Shown: positions 19,698 through 28,022 of the stretch, piece after piece
Layout: the number at the start of each line of letters is the position of its first letter
Numbering within the stretch: the first letter of the stretch is position 1
IMG/VR virus record: IMGVR_UViG_3300022542_000892
Location: 1 to 32,141 of that record
DNA length: 32,141 nucleotides
Source of the DNA: a virus
Reading direction: 5' to 3' (one strand)
Translations under genes and position numbers: made by a program
The notes under the pieces: generated by a model
Told to the model about the DNA's origin: nothing
Databases searched by the model: none
Seen by the model: only the letters and a program-made list of their open reading frames with translations

Positions 19698-21518
19698 CTA
19701 AGCATAATTCTTGCTCAATCGCGGAATCAGAATGTCTATTCCACTGCCCTTCAAGTCACGCGCTTGACCATGCCCCAAAGCACCCGCATACTTCGCCAAA
19801 ATAGAAGCCCTTGTAGGAGCGCCGAAGGCGTGAGTGCTGTAAACGTCATCTGTCAAGTTTAAAGTTGTGCTGAACCCTTCAGGCTCTGGCCTAATAATAT
19901 GTTGAATTTCTTTAATTCGCAGGTCTTTGTCAATGCGAAACGTGTTATCACTCTTTTTGCATGCGTGAGTGTGAACTAGTTGCCCAGGTAATATGTCGAT
20001 GGCCAAGGGTGTTTGAATTATTGCCACTGTTGGCCTTCGCATTCTTCTAAGTAACTCAGCATACGCAAGTCTTGCGGCCGTTCCCGAATCATCAGAAGCT
20101 TTTATCGTGTCGTTGACTGCTATATCGTTGCGGATGACTTTTTGGTATTCATCATTATTTGTAATGGCAGTTGAGTCGTAGGCTTCTCGAATAATCTTTC
20201 CAGTGAAGTGTAAGTCGTCAATCCACAACGTACCCGTTTGGCTTTGGCTTGGCTTCCTAAACATGATGTAGTCGATGTCGCTCCAATCTGGGCTTCCAGA
20301 TTCTGCCCAGCGAAAACGTCTACCCTCATTTGTCTCCAAGTTCCAATAAGGCCCTATGGGAAAGTTCATCGCTATCCATTCGTCTTGAGCCGTAATGTAG
20401 TTGGTTAATGGGATTATAAAGAAGTAGTTAGCGTCATCTGTAGCCATTCTTATGCCACTTGTTGAGCCTAAGTCTTGGTCGCGCCGCGCGTAAAAGCTCA
20501 CTTGCGGTATGGTTTGAACGCTTCCACACTTCGTGAAGTCCCAAGCCGCATCTTTACCGCTTGGGTACCACGCTAACATGTCATCAATTAAGTTGGACGG
20601 CTCCATCTTCAAACTATGTGTTCCCACAATTTTTGTGGCAGCATCATCTGTTAACGTACAAGCTGTAGTATCCCATAACGCGCTTTGGTTCTCTGTAAAA
20701 TAGTCATACCCAGGCTTTCGCAAGGCACTACACAAAACAATTTTGTTAGCGTACTCCTCAACATTCTTTCTGAAGTCGTAGAGAATCATGTCCTGAGAAA
20801 CTTCTATCGTGCTGTCAGCTTGGCTACTATTCCAGTAGGTAGGCCATCCAGACGCATCGTTCTCGTGGTCACCAATTGTGTTAATGAATAGGTTAGCATC
20901 TGGGTCTACGAACCAATGGCAAGAAGCAACGCCTAAACCACCTACATACGCGGTTACTACGTCGCATACACGGTTAAGTATGGTAAAGCAGTCTTGATAT
21001 GGACTTGTTATGTTCAAGATGTCAAGACCGTTCCGAATGTCGGCGATTTTGGTTTTGGTGATTGCGTAGCCTGTAGCATCACCACCGAAACTCTTGTTTA
21101 TATAGTTGTCAACGAGGTCATCCCAAATTTCTTTAGGCGTTTCTAAAGTGGGATTCTGACTTTCTAACCCGTAGCTTGTATCGCAATGTGTTTTCGCTAA
21201 AGCGTTGCCTTTTCCCCAACATGAAACCTCTAAAACTTCGCCTTGCGGCAGCTTCAATGTTGGTGACACTGTGCTTATTGTTCCACTAAAAACCTTAGTC
21301 CAACTGTCGCTTCCGTAGCGAAGGCTAACGTCTAAAGCATTCAGAGCGTCAAAGACTGCTTCAAAGTTTTTGCTTTTGTAATCAGTAACTTGCAAAACAA
21401 CGTATGACACATTGTTTTCCATGCGTGAAATTTGCATGCTCAAGCTTGCTTCGTTTATGAAGGTTTCGCCGCTTGTTTCAACTTTGAAGCTTGGATGTGA
21501 ACCCCATGATTGTGTCAA
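19698..21518 (-). CDS. Tail hub/baseplate protein with inserted carbohydrate-binding-like domain
   Basis: TTG 21518 overlaps the previous stop as TTGA. The 606-residue protein begins with strands and SLRYGSDSWTKVFSGTIS and VLEVSCWGKGNAL, the pattern of gpD/gp27-type tail hubs. The hub continues after residue 440 (ATIKASDDSGTAARLAYAELL, LPGQLVHTHACKK). Residues about 278-440 look inserted, with HSLKMEPSN, SFYARRD and WSDIDYIMFRK...LWIDDLHFTG, a jelly-roll carbohydrate-binding fold. The hub sits at the tail tip, so the insert could touch host surface glycans. Confidence 0.78.
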   Translation of the reverse strand: MTQSWGSHPSFKVETSGETFINEASLSMQISRMENNVSYVVLQVTDYKSKNFEAVFDALNALDVSLRYGSDSWTKVFSGTISTVSPTLKLPQGEVLEVSCWGKGNALAKTHCDTSYGLESQNPTLETPKEIWDDLVDNYINKSFGGDATGYAITKTKIADIRNGLDILNITSPYQDCFTILNRVCDVVTAYVGGLGVASCHWFVDPDANLFINTIGDHENDASGWPTYWNSSQADSTIEVSQDMILYDFRKNVEEYANKIVLCSALRKPGYDYFTENQSALWDTTACTLTDDAATKIVGTHSLKMEPSNLIDDMLAWYPSGKDAAWDFTKCGSVQTIPQVSFYARRDQDLGSTSGIRMATDDANYFFIIPLTNYITAQDEWIAMNFPIGPYWNLETNEGRRFRWAESGSPDWSDIDYIMFRKPSQSQTGTLWIDDLHFTGKIIREAYDSTAITNNDEYQKVIRNDIAVNDTIKASDDSGTAARLAYAELLRRMRRPTVAIIQTPLAIDILPGQLVHTHACKKSDNTFRIDKDLRIKEIQHIIRPEPEGFSTTLNLTDDVYSTHAFGAPTRASILAKYAGALGHGQARDLKGSGIDILIPRLSKNYA

Positions 21519-21868
21519 TATTGTGGCCTCGACATTTCCATCTGGTCAACAAGCATGAATCCTGTTATTGCGAAGCCTCCGATTAGGGTTGCCCATCCAA
21601 TCGGACCGCTGACCGTGTTTAGTAAGATTAGGCTTCGGTATAATGATTGTACCATGATTCGAATTTGCATCAGTCGCGCAATCATATCTGTAGCTTCTGA
21701 CGGTAAGCCCATGCGACGTGTTAAAGCTACGTATGTGGTTAATAAACGGGTTAAATCTGAGGTGGCACTTGCCACTTTGGGAGCGTCAACTTCAACCTCA
21801 CGAAGCAACTCTATGATTTCACGTAGAAGACTCACGATTTCTCGAATATCGGCGGTGGCAACACTCAT
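21515..21868 (-). CDS. Short tape-measure-like protein
   Basis: A 117-residue protein: an N-terminal leucine-rich coiled coil (IREIVSLLREIIELLREVEV), then helices and a C-terminal glycine-rich hydrophobic segment (GPIGWATLIGGFAITGFML), as seen in tape-measure proteins. It lies directly before the hub gene, where the tape measure belongs. At 117 residues it would specify only a very short tail tube. Alternative: a small tail-tip membrane protein. Confidence 0.58.
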   Translation of the reverse strand: MSVATADIREIVSLLREIIELLREVEVDAPKVASATSDLTRLLTTYVALTRRMGLPSEATDMIARLMQIRIMVQSLYRSLILLNTVSGPIGWATLIGGFAITGFMLVDQMEMSRPQY

Positions 21869-22170
21869 TTACCCTTCCGTTCCAATAACCTCTGTTTAAG
21901 TTTCAACAGTACTTGTTTTAATTCAGCAAACAAAGTTTTTGTATCTACCTCAACTTTAATGAGTGCCAGTTGACAACGACAGTTAGGATGCGCTAAAGTG
22001 CCACTGTTAAAATCCCAAATGTCTCCCCAAATCGGGTCCCATAGCCTTTCTTGATAAATATTTGGGTTGGCATATTCTTTCATGTTTAGGCTTCTACATT
22101 TTGGGCAAGCATCACTTAAAGCGTGCCAAGCGAAAACGTAGGTTATTAGTTCACTCAAGCCTGATGACAC
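21865..22170 (-). CDS. Second MuF-like short protein with HPNCRCQL
   Basis: A 101-residue protein with CPKCRSLN, WDPIWGDIWDF and HPNCRCQLALI, the same metal-binding signature as the 1321-1599 protein, then a C-terminal coiled coil. The two genes also share DNA at the motif (ACAACGACAGTTAGGATGC on the plus strand). Placement between tail genes is unexpected for a minor head domain. The start is taken as GTG 22170. Role unknown. Confidence 0.62.
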   Translation of the reverse strand: MSSGLSELITYVFAWHALSDACPKCRSLNMKEYANPNIYQERLWDPIWGDIWDFNSGTLAHPNCRCQLALIKVEVDTKTLFAELKQVLLKLKQRLLERKGK

Positions 22171-22176
22171 CCGTCA

Positions 22177-23073
22177 CTACTGGTCCAGCCCAAACCGTTC
22201 TACATAGCTTTCGTTGCTTCCACAACTAACTCGCTTCTCTCTAAACAGCAAATCCAAAACATGACCTGTACCCATACGTCGAAACACTGGCTCTTCAAGC
22301 GTAACTTTGAACTGTTCCGTTCCCGTGTCTAACCACTGCCAAGGCTCCGTGTAGCTGCGATGCGCTATTTCCTTGAACACTTCACCATTGTCATAATCGG
22401 TTTTGGGGCTTAAGGTTCCTTGAGGGCGCTTCCAATCATCTGTATCATTGTCAATGTCTAAGTCGCAGCTCATACGAACCGTTGCGGATTCACTGCCCAT
22501 GTTCTGAGTGATGTCTCCTACTCGGCTTGGAATGGGGATGGATGCGTAGCGTGGTGGAGGTCTAAACTCTAAGTCGTAGGCAACATTGGGCAAAGTGAAT
22601 ATGCCATTGTGTAGCAAAAGGAAGTCGTAGTACACGTAGAACGTGCCGTTAGTGCCATCGTCATCCGCATAGAACCGTATCTTGTCGACTGTTTTGCCGC
22701 TTGTTATGTCTCCAGTTGCTATCTTCCACGTTGTGCTGTAAGCATCATCAAGAATTGTCTGGTCGCCCGCTGTGAAGTCTAACATAACTTGAGCGTGTGC
22801 TCCAGCGCTTGAAGCGCTTGTTTTGTATCTGAGTAAGTATTTGCTGTACGTGTTAGTGCTTATGTTTGTGATGTCTTTCTCATAGTAAACAATCTCTTCT
22901 GTGGCTCCGTCGTCGAAAATTGCTTCTATCTGCAAAACGTCGCCATACAATGTGCTAGGAGTGGCGTGAGCAGGGTCCATGTTTTGGCGATTCTCACTGT
23001 AAAATGTTGTTGGGTCAGACGCGTCACAGTCATTTAAGTATCCATGCCCATGAGTTATTGATGGCGCTGTCAA
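22177..23073 (-). CDS. Tail protein with carbohydrate-binding-like N-domain
   Basis: TTG 23073 in a TTGA overlap; 298 residues. The first about 165 are jelly-roll-like (YSKYLLRYKTS, VDKIRFYADDDGTNGTFYVY). The rest (AYDLEFRPPPRYASIPIPSR...VRMSCDLDIDND) is beta-rich and fits a tail tube or distal tail component. It lies between neck genes and the tape-measure-like gene, where the major tail protein is expected. Assignment to a specific tail part is uncertain. Confidence 0.6.
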   Translation of the reverse strand: MTAPSITHGHGYLNDCDASDPTTFYSENRQNMDPAHATPSTLYGDVLQIEAIFDDGATEEIVYYEKDITNISTNTYSKYLLRYKTSASSAGAHAQVMLDFTAGDQTILDDAYSTTWKIATGDITSGKTVDKIRFYADDDGTNGTFYVYYDFLLLHNGIFTLPNVAYDLEFRPPPRYASIPIPSRVGDITQNMGSESATVRMSCDLDIDNDTDDWKRPQGTLSPKTDYDNGEVFKEIAHRSYTEPWQWLDTGTEQFKVTLEEPVFRRMGTGHVLDLLFREKRVSCGSNESYVERFGLDQ

Positions 23074-23522
23074 GTAGTATCCCTCTTATAAGCTAAAACG
23101 TATTCTGTGCAGTATAGAATGGTGCTGCCTAAGTCACGGTCTCTGTCACCTATCCGTTCAAGACTACGTTGCGAACCAGCTGGATATGTTTCGGTGATGC
23201 GTCTTAGTTCGGCTTCTGCTTGCCAAACAGCTTTTGTGCCTGTGACGTTTGTTTTGTCTACGGCGAAGATTTTGATGGGTACGTTCTCTTCATATCCGTA
23301 TGGCGTTCTATCATGCCCTCGAATAGGTGACGAGTCTGGTTTACCAATAGTGATTACAACGTCTACGACTGAGGGGGCTTTAAACTCTAACGTAAGTGGG
23401 TAGTTAGGGTTGTCATACATAACTTCCTTGCCAAGCGCGTTATCATCATCGTCAACAGCGTTGCCTACAGTCCAATAGGTGTCAATGTAAACTTTTGTGC
23501 GGTCACGCGCGTCAGAAACCAT
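23070..23522 (-). CDS. Tail terminator/completion-like protein
   Basis: A 150-residue protein. VYIDTYWTVGNAV, PLTLEFKAPSVVDVVITIG, then VPIKIFAVD and AEAELRRITETYP follow the strand-helix order of tail-terminator or completion proteins, and the position after the neck gene matches. No direct motif proves it. It could instead be another head-tail joining protein. Confidence 0.55.
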   Translation of the reverse strand: MVSDARDRTKVYIDTYWTVGNAVDDDDNALGKEVMYDNPNYPLTLEFKAPSVVDVVITIGKPDSSPIRGHDRTPYGYEENVPIKIFAVDKTNVTGTKAVWQAEAELRRITETYPAGSQRSLERIGDRDRDLGSTILYCTEYVLAYKRDTT

Positions 23523-23528
23523 ATCTTA

Positions 23529-23945
23529 TCACGTATGTAAAGGCAGATGAGTTAAATCACATTCCCTAAACCAGAAACTATCTCCTAATGAATGGGGCTT
23601 CACTGTCTTAACTTCGTAGTATTCACCATCACTATGCTGTATTTCGTCGCCTTTAGCTACGCCATCCGCCGTTAGTAAGAGAGCATCCAGTTTAACGTAG
23701 GTACCTGCTGGAAGCGCAACGTATCCTGCTGCGCGTGTTGTGAATATTCCTTCTATTGTGGATTCCGTGTAGCTTTTGGCGCGCCATCCAGTTGTAGAGT
23801 CTCGCGCTCCTAATGCCAGCTTGCGTAAGGTTAAATCGTGGCTTGCAATAGATTCAAACGCTTTAAGCAATTTATCCCAGTCGTCTCGGTAGACGCCCCA
23901 GCGGAAGTATCCCCATCGCATGGTGCCCCAGAAAGCAGCGTCCAC
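23529..23945 (-). CDS. Neck/head-closure-like protein
   Basis: I start at GTG 23945, five bases below the stop of the spike gene, with AAAAAGGAG eight bases upstream; the longer frame from 23972 would run through that site. The 138-residue product opens with Trp repeats (WGTMRWGYFRWGVYRDDW) and ends in a beta barrel (TYVKLDALLLTADGVAKGDEI; YYEVKTVKP) typical of head-closure proteins. Position agrees. Moderate certainty. Confidence 0.6.
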   Translation of the reverse strand: MDAAFWGTMRWGYFRWGVYRDDWDKLLKAFESIASHDLTLRKLALGARDSTTGWRAKSYTESTIEGIFTTRAAGYVALPAGTYVKLDALLLTADGVAKGDEIQHSDGEYYEVKTVKPHSLGDSFWFRECDLTHLPLHT

Positions 23946-23947
23946 GT

Positions 23948-25120
23948 TTAGAGCTCCTTTTTCGCCCGCCAATAAATCGTCTGCGAAGTACCCGCTGCGC
24001 CTGCATCAGTTTTGATTGCAACCGTGATGTTTGCGGCTCCAATGGCTGTAACTGTGATAATTTCGGAAGCTACTGACCCTGTAGCAGTTGCCCATGTTGG
24101 CGTGGTCGCTAAGCCGTGGGCGATTGTGCCTCCATCTGCAACTGCTGCGGCTGCACCCGCGTTCTCCAGAATGTTTCCAGCGTATGTGCAACCATGGTGT
24201 TCTATCGTGCCACTGTTGGCTACATTACTATTACTGATTTGGCAGCCTAGCATGAACATTTTGCCACTAGCGCTATTACTAAAATCAACTGCGGTTCCAC
24301 TTGCGTCTATGGTTCGACATGAGATATATTGGTTATCTTCATCCACATTTGTGAACCCTGTGTCGCCATTACCGATGCCGGTGACACTAATACCTAAGAA
24401 AGTGTTGCCTGACGTGTTTAAGCCACCATTTACCTGTTTTACGCCATCAACCACAAAAGTTATGTCGGCGTTGTAGATTTTGTTGGCGGTACAATAATCC
24501 GTGCCTGAAGTTGACTCCAACCTTATACCTGTTTCTAAGCCACCGATGTTTTGCGCTACAACCGTGTTAAATAATGTTCCAGAGCCATCAGCTAATAAGT
24601 GGATGCCGACGCTGTTTCCTGTTCCTAACCCTGTTTGCACAAATATCTGACGAATATTGACATAAACAAGTTTGCAATTTCTAAGTTTCACTGCGCTTTT
24701 GGCATAGCTCGCTGGAAATTGAATATAGTTGCCGATTAAAAAGTTCTTCATATCAGTTGCAGTAGCACCGCCATCCACGACTATTCCATCATCGTTCGTA
24801 TCGCTTATTATTATTCGGTTAAAAACAAAGGATTTCTGCGCGTCAACAGTTATTGGGTCTATCAACGTTGTTTGGCCCTGTGCGTAAACGGTGCCGCAAA
24901 GGGGAGCAGCGTCAATTGCGGCATTGATTACCGTTGCCGCGTTTGTTCCACTATAATCAATCGTACCATCTGTTCCATTCCTCGCTTTATATGTACTTCC
25001 ATCCTTGAAAATTACGTAGCTTGCAGATTGCGCTGGGTTCCCATCGCCCAACGCGCCTTCGATAAGATTAGCCCATGCAGGCTCGCCTTTGTCGCCCTTT
25101 ACTTTTGTTCCAAAACTCAT
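23948..25120 (-). CDS. Tail spike with right-handed beta-helix
   Basis: A 390-residue protein. It starts with a collagen-like GTKVKGDKGEP, followed by ATVINAAIDAAPLCGTVYAQG, the entry of pectate-lyase-like phage spikes. Regular rungs rich in Asn, Gly and small beta residues follow (GLETGIRLESTSGTDYCTANKI). A compact beta domain closes it (TIYWRAKKEL). Spikes of this sort bind or cut cell-surface polysaccharides. The catalytic residues cannot be placed. ATGA links it to the 30-residue peptide before it. Confidence 0.78.
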   Translation of the reverse strand: MSFGTKVKGDKGEPAWANLIEGALGDGNPAQSASYVIFKDGSTYKARNGTDGTIDYSGTNAATVINAAIDAAPLCGTVYAQGQTTLIDPITVDAQKSFVFNRIIISDTNDDGIVVDGGATATDMKNFLIGNYIQFPASYAKSAVKLRNCKLVYVNIRQIFVQTGLGTGNSVGIHLLADGSGTLFNTVVAQNIGGLETGIRLESTSGTDYCTANKIYNADITFVVDGVKQVNGGLNTSGNTFLGISVTGIGNGDTGFTNVDEDNQYISCRTIDASGTAVDFSNSASGKMFMLGCQISNSNVANSGTIEHHGCTYAGNILENAGAAAAVADGGTIAHGLATTPTWATATGSVASEIITVTAIGAANITVAIKTDAGAAGTSQTIYWRAKKEL

Positions 25121-25209
25121 CTTTCACTCTTCCAATTCTTGCGTTTACGCGGAAAATCAGGATGCTTACCCGTCTCCACACAAGTTTTTCTTCTTTTTCC
25201 ATCTGGCAT
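25117..25209 (-). CDS. 30-residue basic peptide
   Basis: ATG 25209 follows GAGGAGGG by six bases, and its stop overlaps the spike start as ATGA. The product is highly basic (KRRKTC, FPRKRKNWK). Strong ribosome site plus exact coupling on the 3' side support expression. It could bind DNA or serve as a translational leader for the spike. Confidence 0.6.
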   Translation of the reverse strand: MPDGKRRKTCVETGKHPDFPRKRKNWKSER

Positions 25210-25227
25210 GTTTTTCCCTCCTCTAAA

Positions 25228-25896
25228 CTATACAAAAGCGTACACAGCCCGCTTATAATTCCGCACCAGCCCTTTCAAGTCCTCCGTGAACACGCTTGAA
25301 GTAAGACTCGGCGTAGGCGACTGAGACACGCTTAAACCGCCAACTTGAACTATGCTTCTAGATTGTGCGTCATGAATGCGTTGGCCATAGGCGCCTGCGA
25401 GTCTTGCGCTACATTCATTTACGCGTCCAGGCGTCTGCGTATAGCCCACTTTGTATGTGGCCCTAACATTCTTGTAGCTCCAAGACGGCGTATTCCTAAT
25501 GAAGCGTACACCATCATCTACCACTATGAAGTCGCTGCCTCTGCCTTCTGTGCGTGTTGTCCATGTGCCCGCGCTGGTTTCTTCCTCTAGCTTCTCCACC
25601 GTGAGAACTGGTTTATACTTGAATCTTAAGTGTGAAGCGCCTCCGTAGTACCAGTTGAAGAATCGTGTTACCCCGCCGATGTACGCTACGTCTGTGCCGT
25701 TTAGATACTCGTTTTGGATTGCTATGCCGCCTGCTTCAAAGAATCCGTGGGGCACGTCGCAGTAGTCGTCGATGGCGTGGTCTGCCCATTTAATTAAAGC
25801 TTGAATCGTGTTGTCGTAGTTGTAGCCGTGACTGCCTAAGTCTGCTGTTGATAGTTGCCCCCAAGTTTCCACTTCACTTTGGTTCGAATATGGCAT
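25228..25896 (-). CDS. Head-tail connector/adaptor protein
   Basis: A 222-residue protein. YSNQSEVETWGQL, then ALIKWADHAIDDYCDVP and IQNEYLNGTDVAYI, fit gp6/gp15-type adaptors that begin with a helical bundle and bind beneath the portal. The middle contains an embedded beta region (FIVVDDGVRFI). Usual length is 100-150, so this form is enlarged. Moderately sure. Confidence 0.66.
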   Translation of the reverse strand: MPYSNQSEVETWGQLSTADLGSHGYNYDNTIQALIKWADHAIDDYCDVPHGFFEAGGIAIQNEYLNGTDVAYIGGVTRFFNWYYGGASHLRFKYKPVLTVEKLEEETSAGTWTTRTEGRGSDFIVVDDGVRFIRNTPSWSYKNVRATYKVGYTQTPGRVNECSARLAGAYGQRIHDAQSRSIVQVGGLSVSQSPTPSLTSSVFTEDLKGLVRNYKRAVYAFV

Positions 25897-26151
25897 TTAG
25901 TAGCCACTCACCATAATTGCTAAGGGCTTATCTGAAATTGCTCCGCCAATCGTTACCACGTTGGTGGCTTCTGTGCATGCAACGGCTGCGCCGCTATCTG
26001 TCTCCAAAGCTAATGTGTCTGCCACTATGTTGAACTCGTCTATGGTTACTGTGTCGTTTGCGTCTGCTTGCTCCACTTCTAATATGAGGTATTTGAGTCC
26101 GTGGCCTCGGCTACCGCTACGATGTACCACAACGTAACTGAGAGAAGCCAT
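25897..26151 (-). CDS. Small beta-rich virion protein
   Basis: Eighty-four residues (LSYVVVHRSGSRGHGLKYLIL; TVTIDEFNIV; NVVTIGG), all beta. The size and the location in the capsid block fit a decoration or fibre-tip protein similar in style to the 27735 and 28023 pair, but not obviously homologous. Function inferred from context. Confidence 0.58.
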   Translation of the reverse strand: MASLSYVVVHRSGSRGHGLKYLILEVEQADANDTVTIDEFNIVADTLALETDSGAAVACTEATNVVTIGGAISDKPLAIMVSGY

Positions 26152-26153
26152 TG

Positions 26154-27239
26154 TTACTCCACTTCTTTGCCAACGATGACAACGAAGCCTTTAGTGTCTC
26201 CTGGCGCTCCACTCCAATCTTGGTTGAACCAAACTTGTCCTGGGATGCTTAGTATGCCTGTTCTGCCCATGAGGGTGTCGTTTTCGGGTTTGAAGTAGTG
26301 TGTGTCCTTAGCAACTACGGTGTTGGCGCTGCTGAAGAAGCTGCTAATTAAGGATGTGTAGTTGTCTGCTTGTGCGTCGCCGTAGAATTGGAAGCCACAA
26401 GTAACTGCGTTTGTTGGGGTTTGGTATGCGTGGATTTCTGTGAGTTTGAATTTTCTTACGTCGCGACTTAGTATGATGCGTTGGGTTGGGGTTGCGTCAA
26501 CTGCGTGGTCTGTTTCAAACGTGTCAGCCGCACCAGTCATATCCATGAGTCTGCCCCATACGGGAGTGCTGTCTCGTTCTGCTGCTAGTCGCACGCCACC
26601 GCCGCGTACGTCGCTTGTTGGTGCCAAATCAAGGTCTAACCTGAAGTTGTCTAAGAGTCCGTAGCCTACGGTGCCTGTTAAGCCTAGTGCGTATTGGTAA
26701 ATGTATAGGTTGAAAATCTCCGTTGTATCCGTTGTTGACGTTAGAGGATTGCTTCCTACTAAACGTAGGGTACTGTCTTCGTATATGCTGAAGTATCCGT
26801 CTGGCTCCATGTCAATTTGTAGTTGCCCGTCACCGTCTGTCCAACCAGCATTATACAACGTTTTCTCTGTGCCTCCCACGTCGGTGACTACCATGAGTTT
26901 GCTATTCACTGCGTCCAATAAGATTCTGATGCTGTCATTGAGGGCTTCAGGGTTAGCCGTGGTTGTTTTAGTTTTTGCGATAACAATTCCTGAACGGGCT
27001 GGTGCGCTTGTGGCGACGTCTACGTTGCTTATGCTGATTCTCATGTTCCGCAAGTAATACGGGATTTTAGTTACTAAGGCGGCAACGTCGTTGTTTGCAG
27101 GCGTATCTAACTTTAATTTGTTGCTGGAGATGCTTACGGCTCCAGTGCCACTTTTGCATTCGCTCCACAAAGTGCTGTCGTATGCTGTGGTGTATTCTTC
27201 TTTGATGTGTGCATATTTCCTATTTGTTTTGTCTCGCAT
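26154..27239 (-). CDS. Lectin-like beta-sandwich virion protein
   Basis: A 361-residue protein. Residues 20-190 have a concanavalin-like pattern (SISSNKLKLDTPANND; QLQIDMEPDGYFSIYED) as in LamG-type folds. The second half is another beta domain, ending AVIVGKEVE-like. Overlap of 20 nt with the YkgJ-like gene. It probably decorates the capsid or neck and binds sugars; inferred from fold pattern. Confidence 0.6.
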   Translation of the reverse strand: MRDKTNRKYAHIKEEYTTAYDSTLWSECKSGTGAVSISSNKLKLDTPANNDVAALVTKIPYYLRNMRISISNVDVATSAPARSGIVIAKTKTTTANPEALNDSIRILLDAVNSKLMVVTDVGGTEKTLYNAGWTDGDGQLQIDMEPDGYFSIYEDSTLRLVGSNPLTSTTDTTEIFNLYIYQYALGLTGTVGYGLLDNFRLDLDLAPTSDVRGGGVRLAAERDSTPVWGRLMDMTGAADTFETDHAVDATPTQRIILSRDVRKFKLTEIHAYQTPTNAVTCGFQFYGDAQADNYTSLISSFFSSANTVVAKDTHYFKPENDTLMGRTGILSIPGQVWFNQDWSGAPGDTKGFVVIVGKEVE

Positions 27240-27576
27240 TTCGTTTCTTTCCTATATCACCTTTGTGACTGTAAAACTTGGCGAACCGTAGGCGGGTACG
27301 TTCATCCATGTACCCGTCAACTTTTTCGCCTTTTTCATTTAAAAAGTAGAACCCGCACAAGGGCTTGTACTGTGTGTCAAATGGACCTCGCGGAAAGTCT
27401 GTACATACGTCTGGCCTGTACTCGTAGATGGTACAGTGCTTCGGGTTATCTAAATCATAGAAGACACAGCGTTGGTATCCACCATTAACATATAGGATGC
27501 AGCAGTCACCGCAGTTTTGGCAGCTACCGCAACGATAAATTTTCTTTGAGGCACTCTTTGAGATTACTTTTGGCAT
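27220..27576 (-). CDS. YkgJ-like Cys-cluster protein
   Basis: A 118-residue protein. CGSCQNCGDCC near the N-terminus, then RCVFYD, HCTIYEYRPDVCTDFP and LCGFYF. The CxxCxxCC plus C...YxxRPxxCxxFP arrangement is the signature of the UPF0153/YkgJ family, which is thought to bind zinc or an iron-sulphur cluster and is cellular in most cases. Its presence between capsid and tail genes is unexpected. It may modify virion proteins; the cluster is clear, the role unknown. Confidence 0.75.
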   Translation of the reverse strand: MPKVISKSASKKIYRCGSCQNCGDCCILYVNGGYQRCVFYDLDNPKHCTIYEYRPDVCTDFPRGPFDTQYKPLCGFYFLNEKGEKVDGYMDERTRLRFAKFYSHKGDIGKKRNARQNK

Positions 27577-27611
27577 TTTCTTGGCACGTTCCTTTTTAGC
27601 TAGAATATGCC

Positions 27612-27623
27612 TTGTTTATTTAC
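27612..27623 (-). promoter_or_regulatory. Possible late internal promoter
   Basis: On the minus strand, AGTAAATAAAC lies about 40 bases before ATG 27576, matching the spacing of the plus-strand TATA boxes. It sits in a 158-base gap (27577-27734), one of the longest in the late arm, with no convincing frame. The box is far from canonical. Confidence 0.3.
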
Positions 27624-27734
27624 TTATGAACGTGAGTCCTCTGCATGGTACACTTCAAAAGCCAGTGGCACAACGAAGTGACATTCCGCAGGGGGAACCG
27701 TTGTTTCTTTTTCCCTAAAAATCGGGTTGGAAAT

Positions 27735-28010
27735 TTAGCTTGGGATTCCTGTTGCCTTCCAGTACACTGTGTCGTCGTTGTTAGTGGTGATTATAGTTAT
27801 GGCGGCTGTACAAGGAAACGTCGCGGTTACGCTACACGCAGACGTTGCAGCATCACTTACTGTTCCTTCAAAGTGGTCAACAATTTTTAAGCCCATCACA
27901 CTAAGCGGAATAGCGCCTGTTGCAGCTGCTCCACTAAGCACGGACTTGCCGAAAACCACTTTTTTGTCGCCGAAGAACGTGTGCGAAATCTTACTGTTAG
28001 CTATGGCCAT
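27735..28010 (-). CDS. Capsid decoration-like protein, paralogue 2
   Basis: A 91-residue protein about three quarters identical to the 28023 product. Same start (MAIANSKIS) and end (DDTVYWKATGIPS), conserved GKSVLSG and MGLKIVDHF. Beta-rich with two cysteines near CSV and PCT that could form a disulphide. Its position after the capsid gene supports a decoration or spike role on the head. A weaker GGATG site precedes it. Confidence 0.7.
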   Translation of the reverse strand: MAIANSKISHTFFGDKKVVFGKSVLSGAAATGAIPLSVMGLKIVDHFEGTVSDAATSACSVTATFPCTAAITIITTNNDDTVYWKATGIPS

Positions 28011-28022
28011 GTTAAAGCATCC

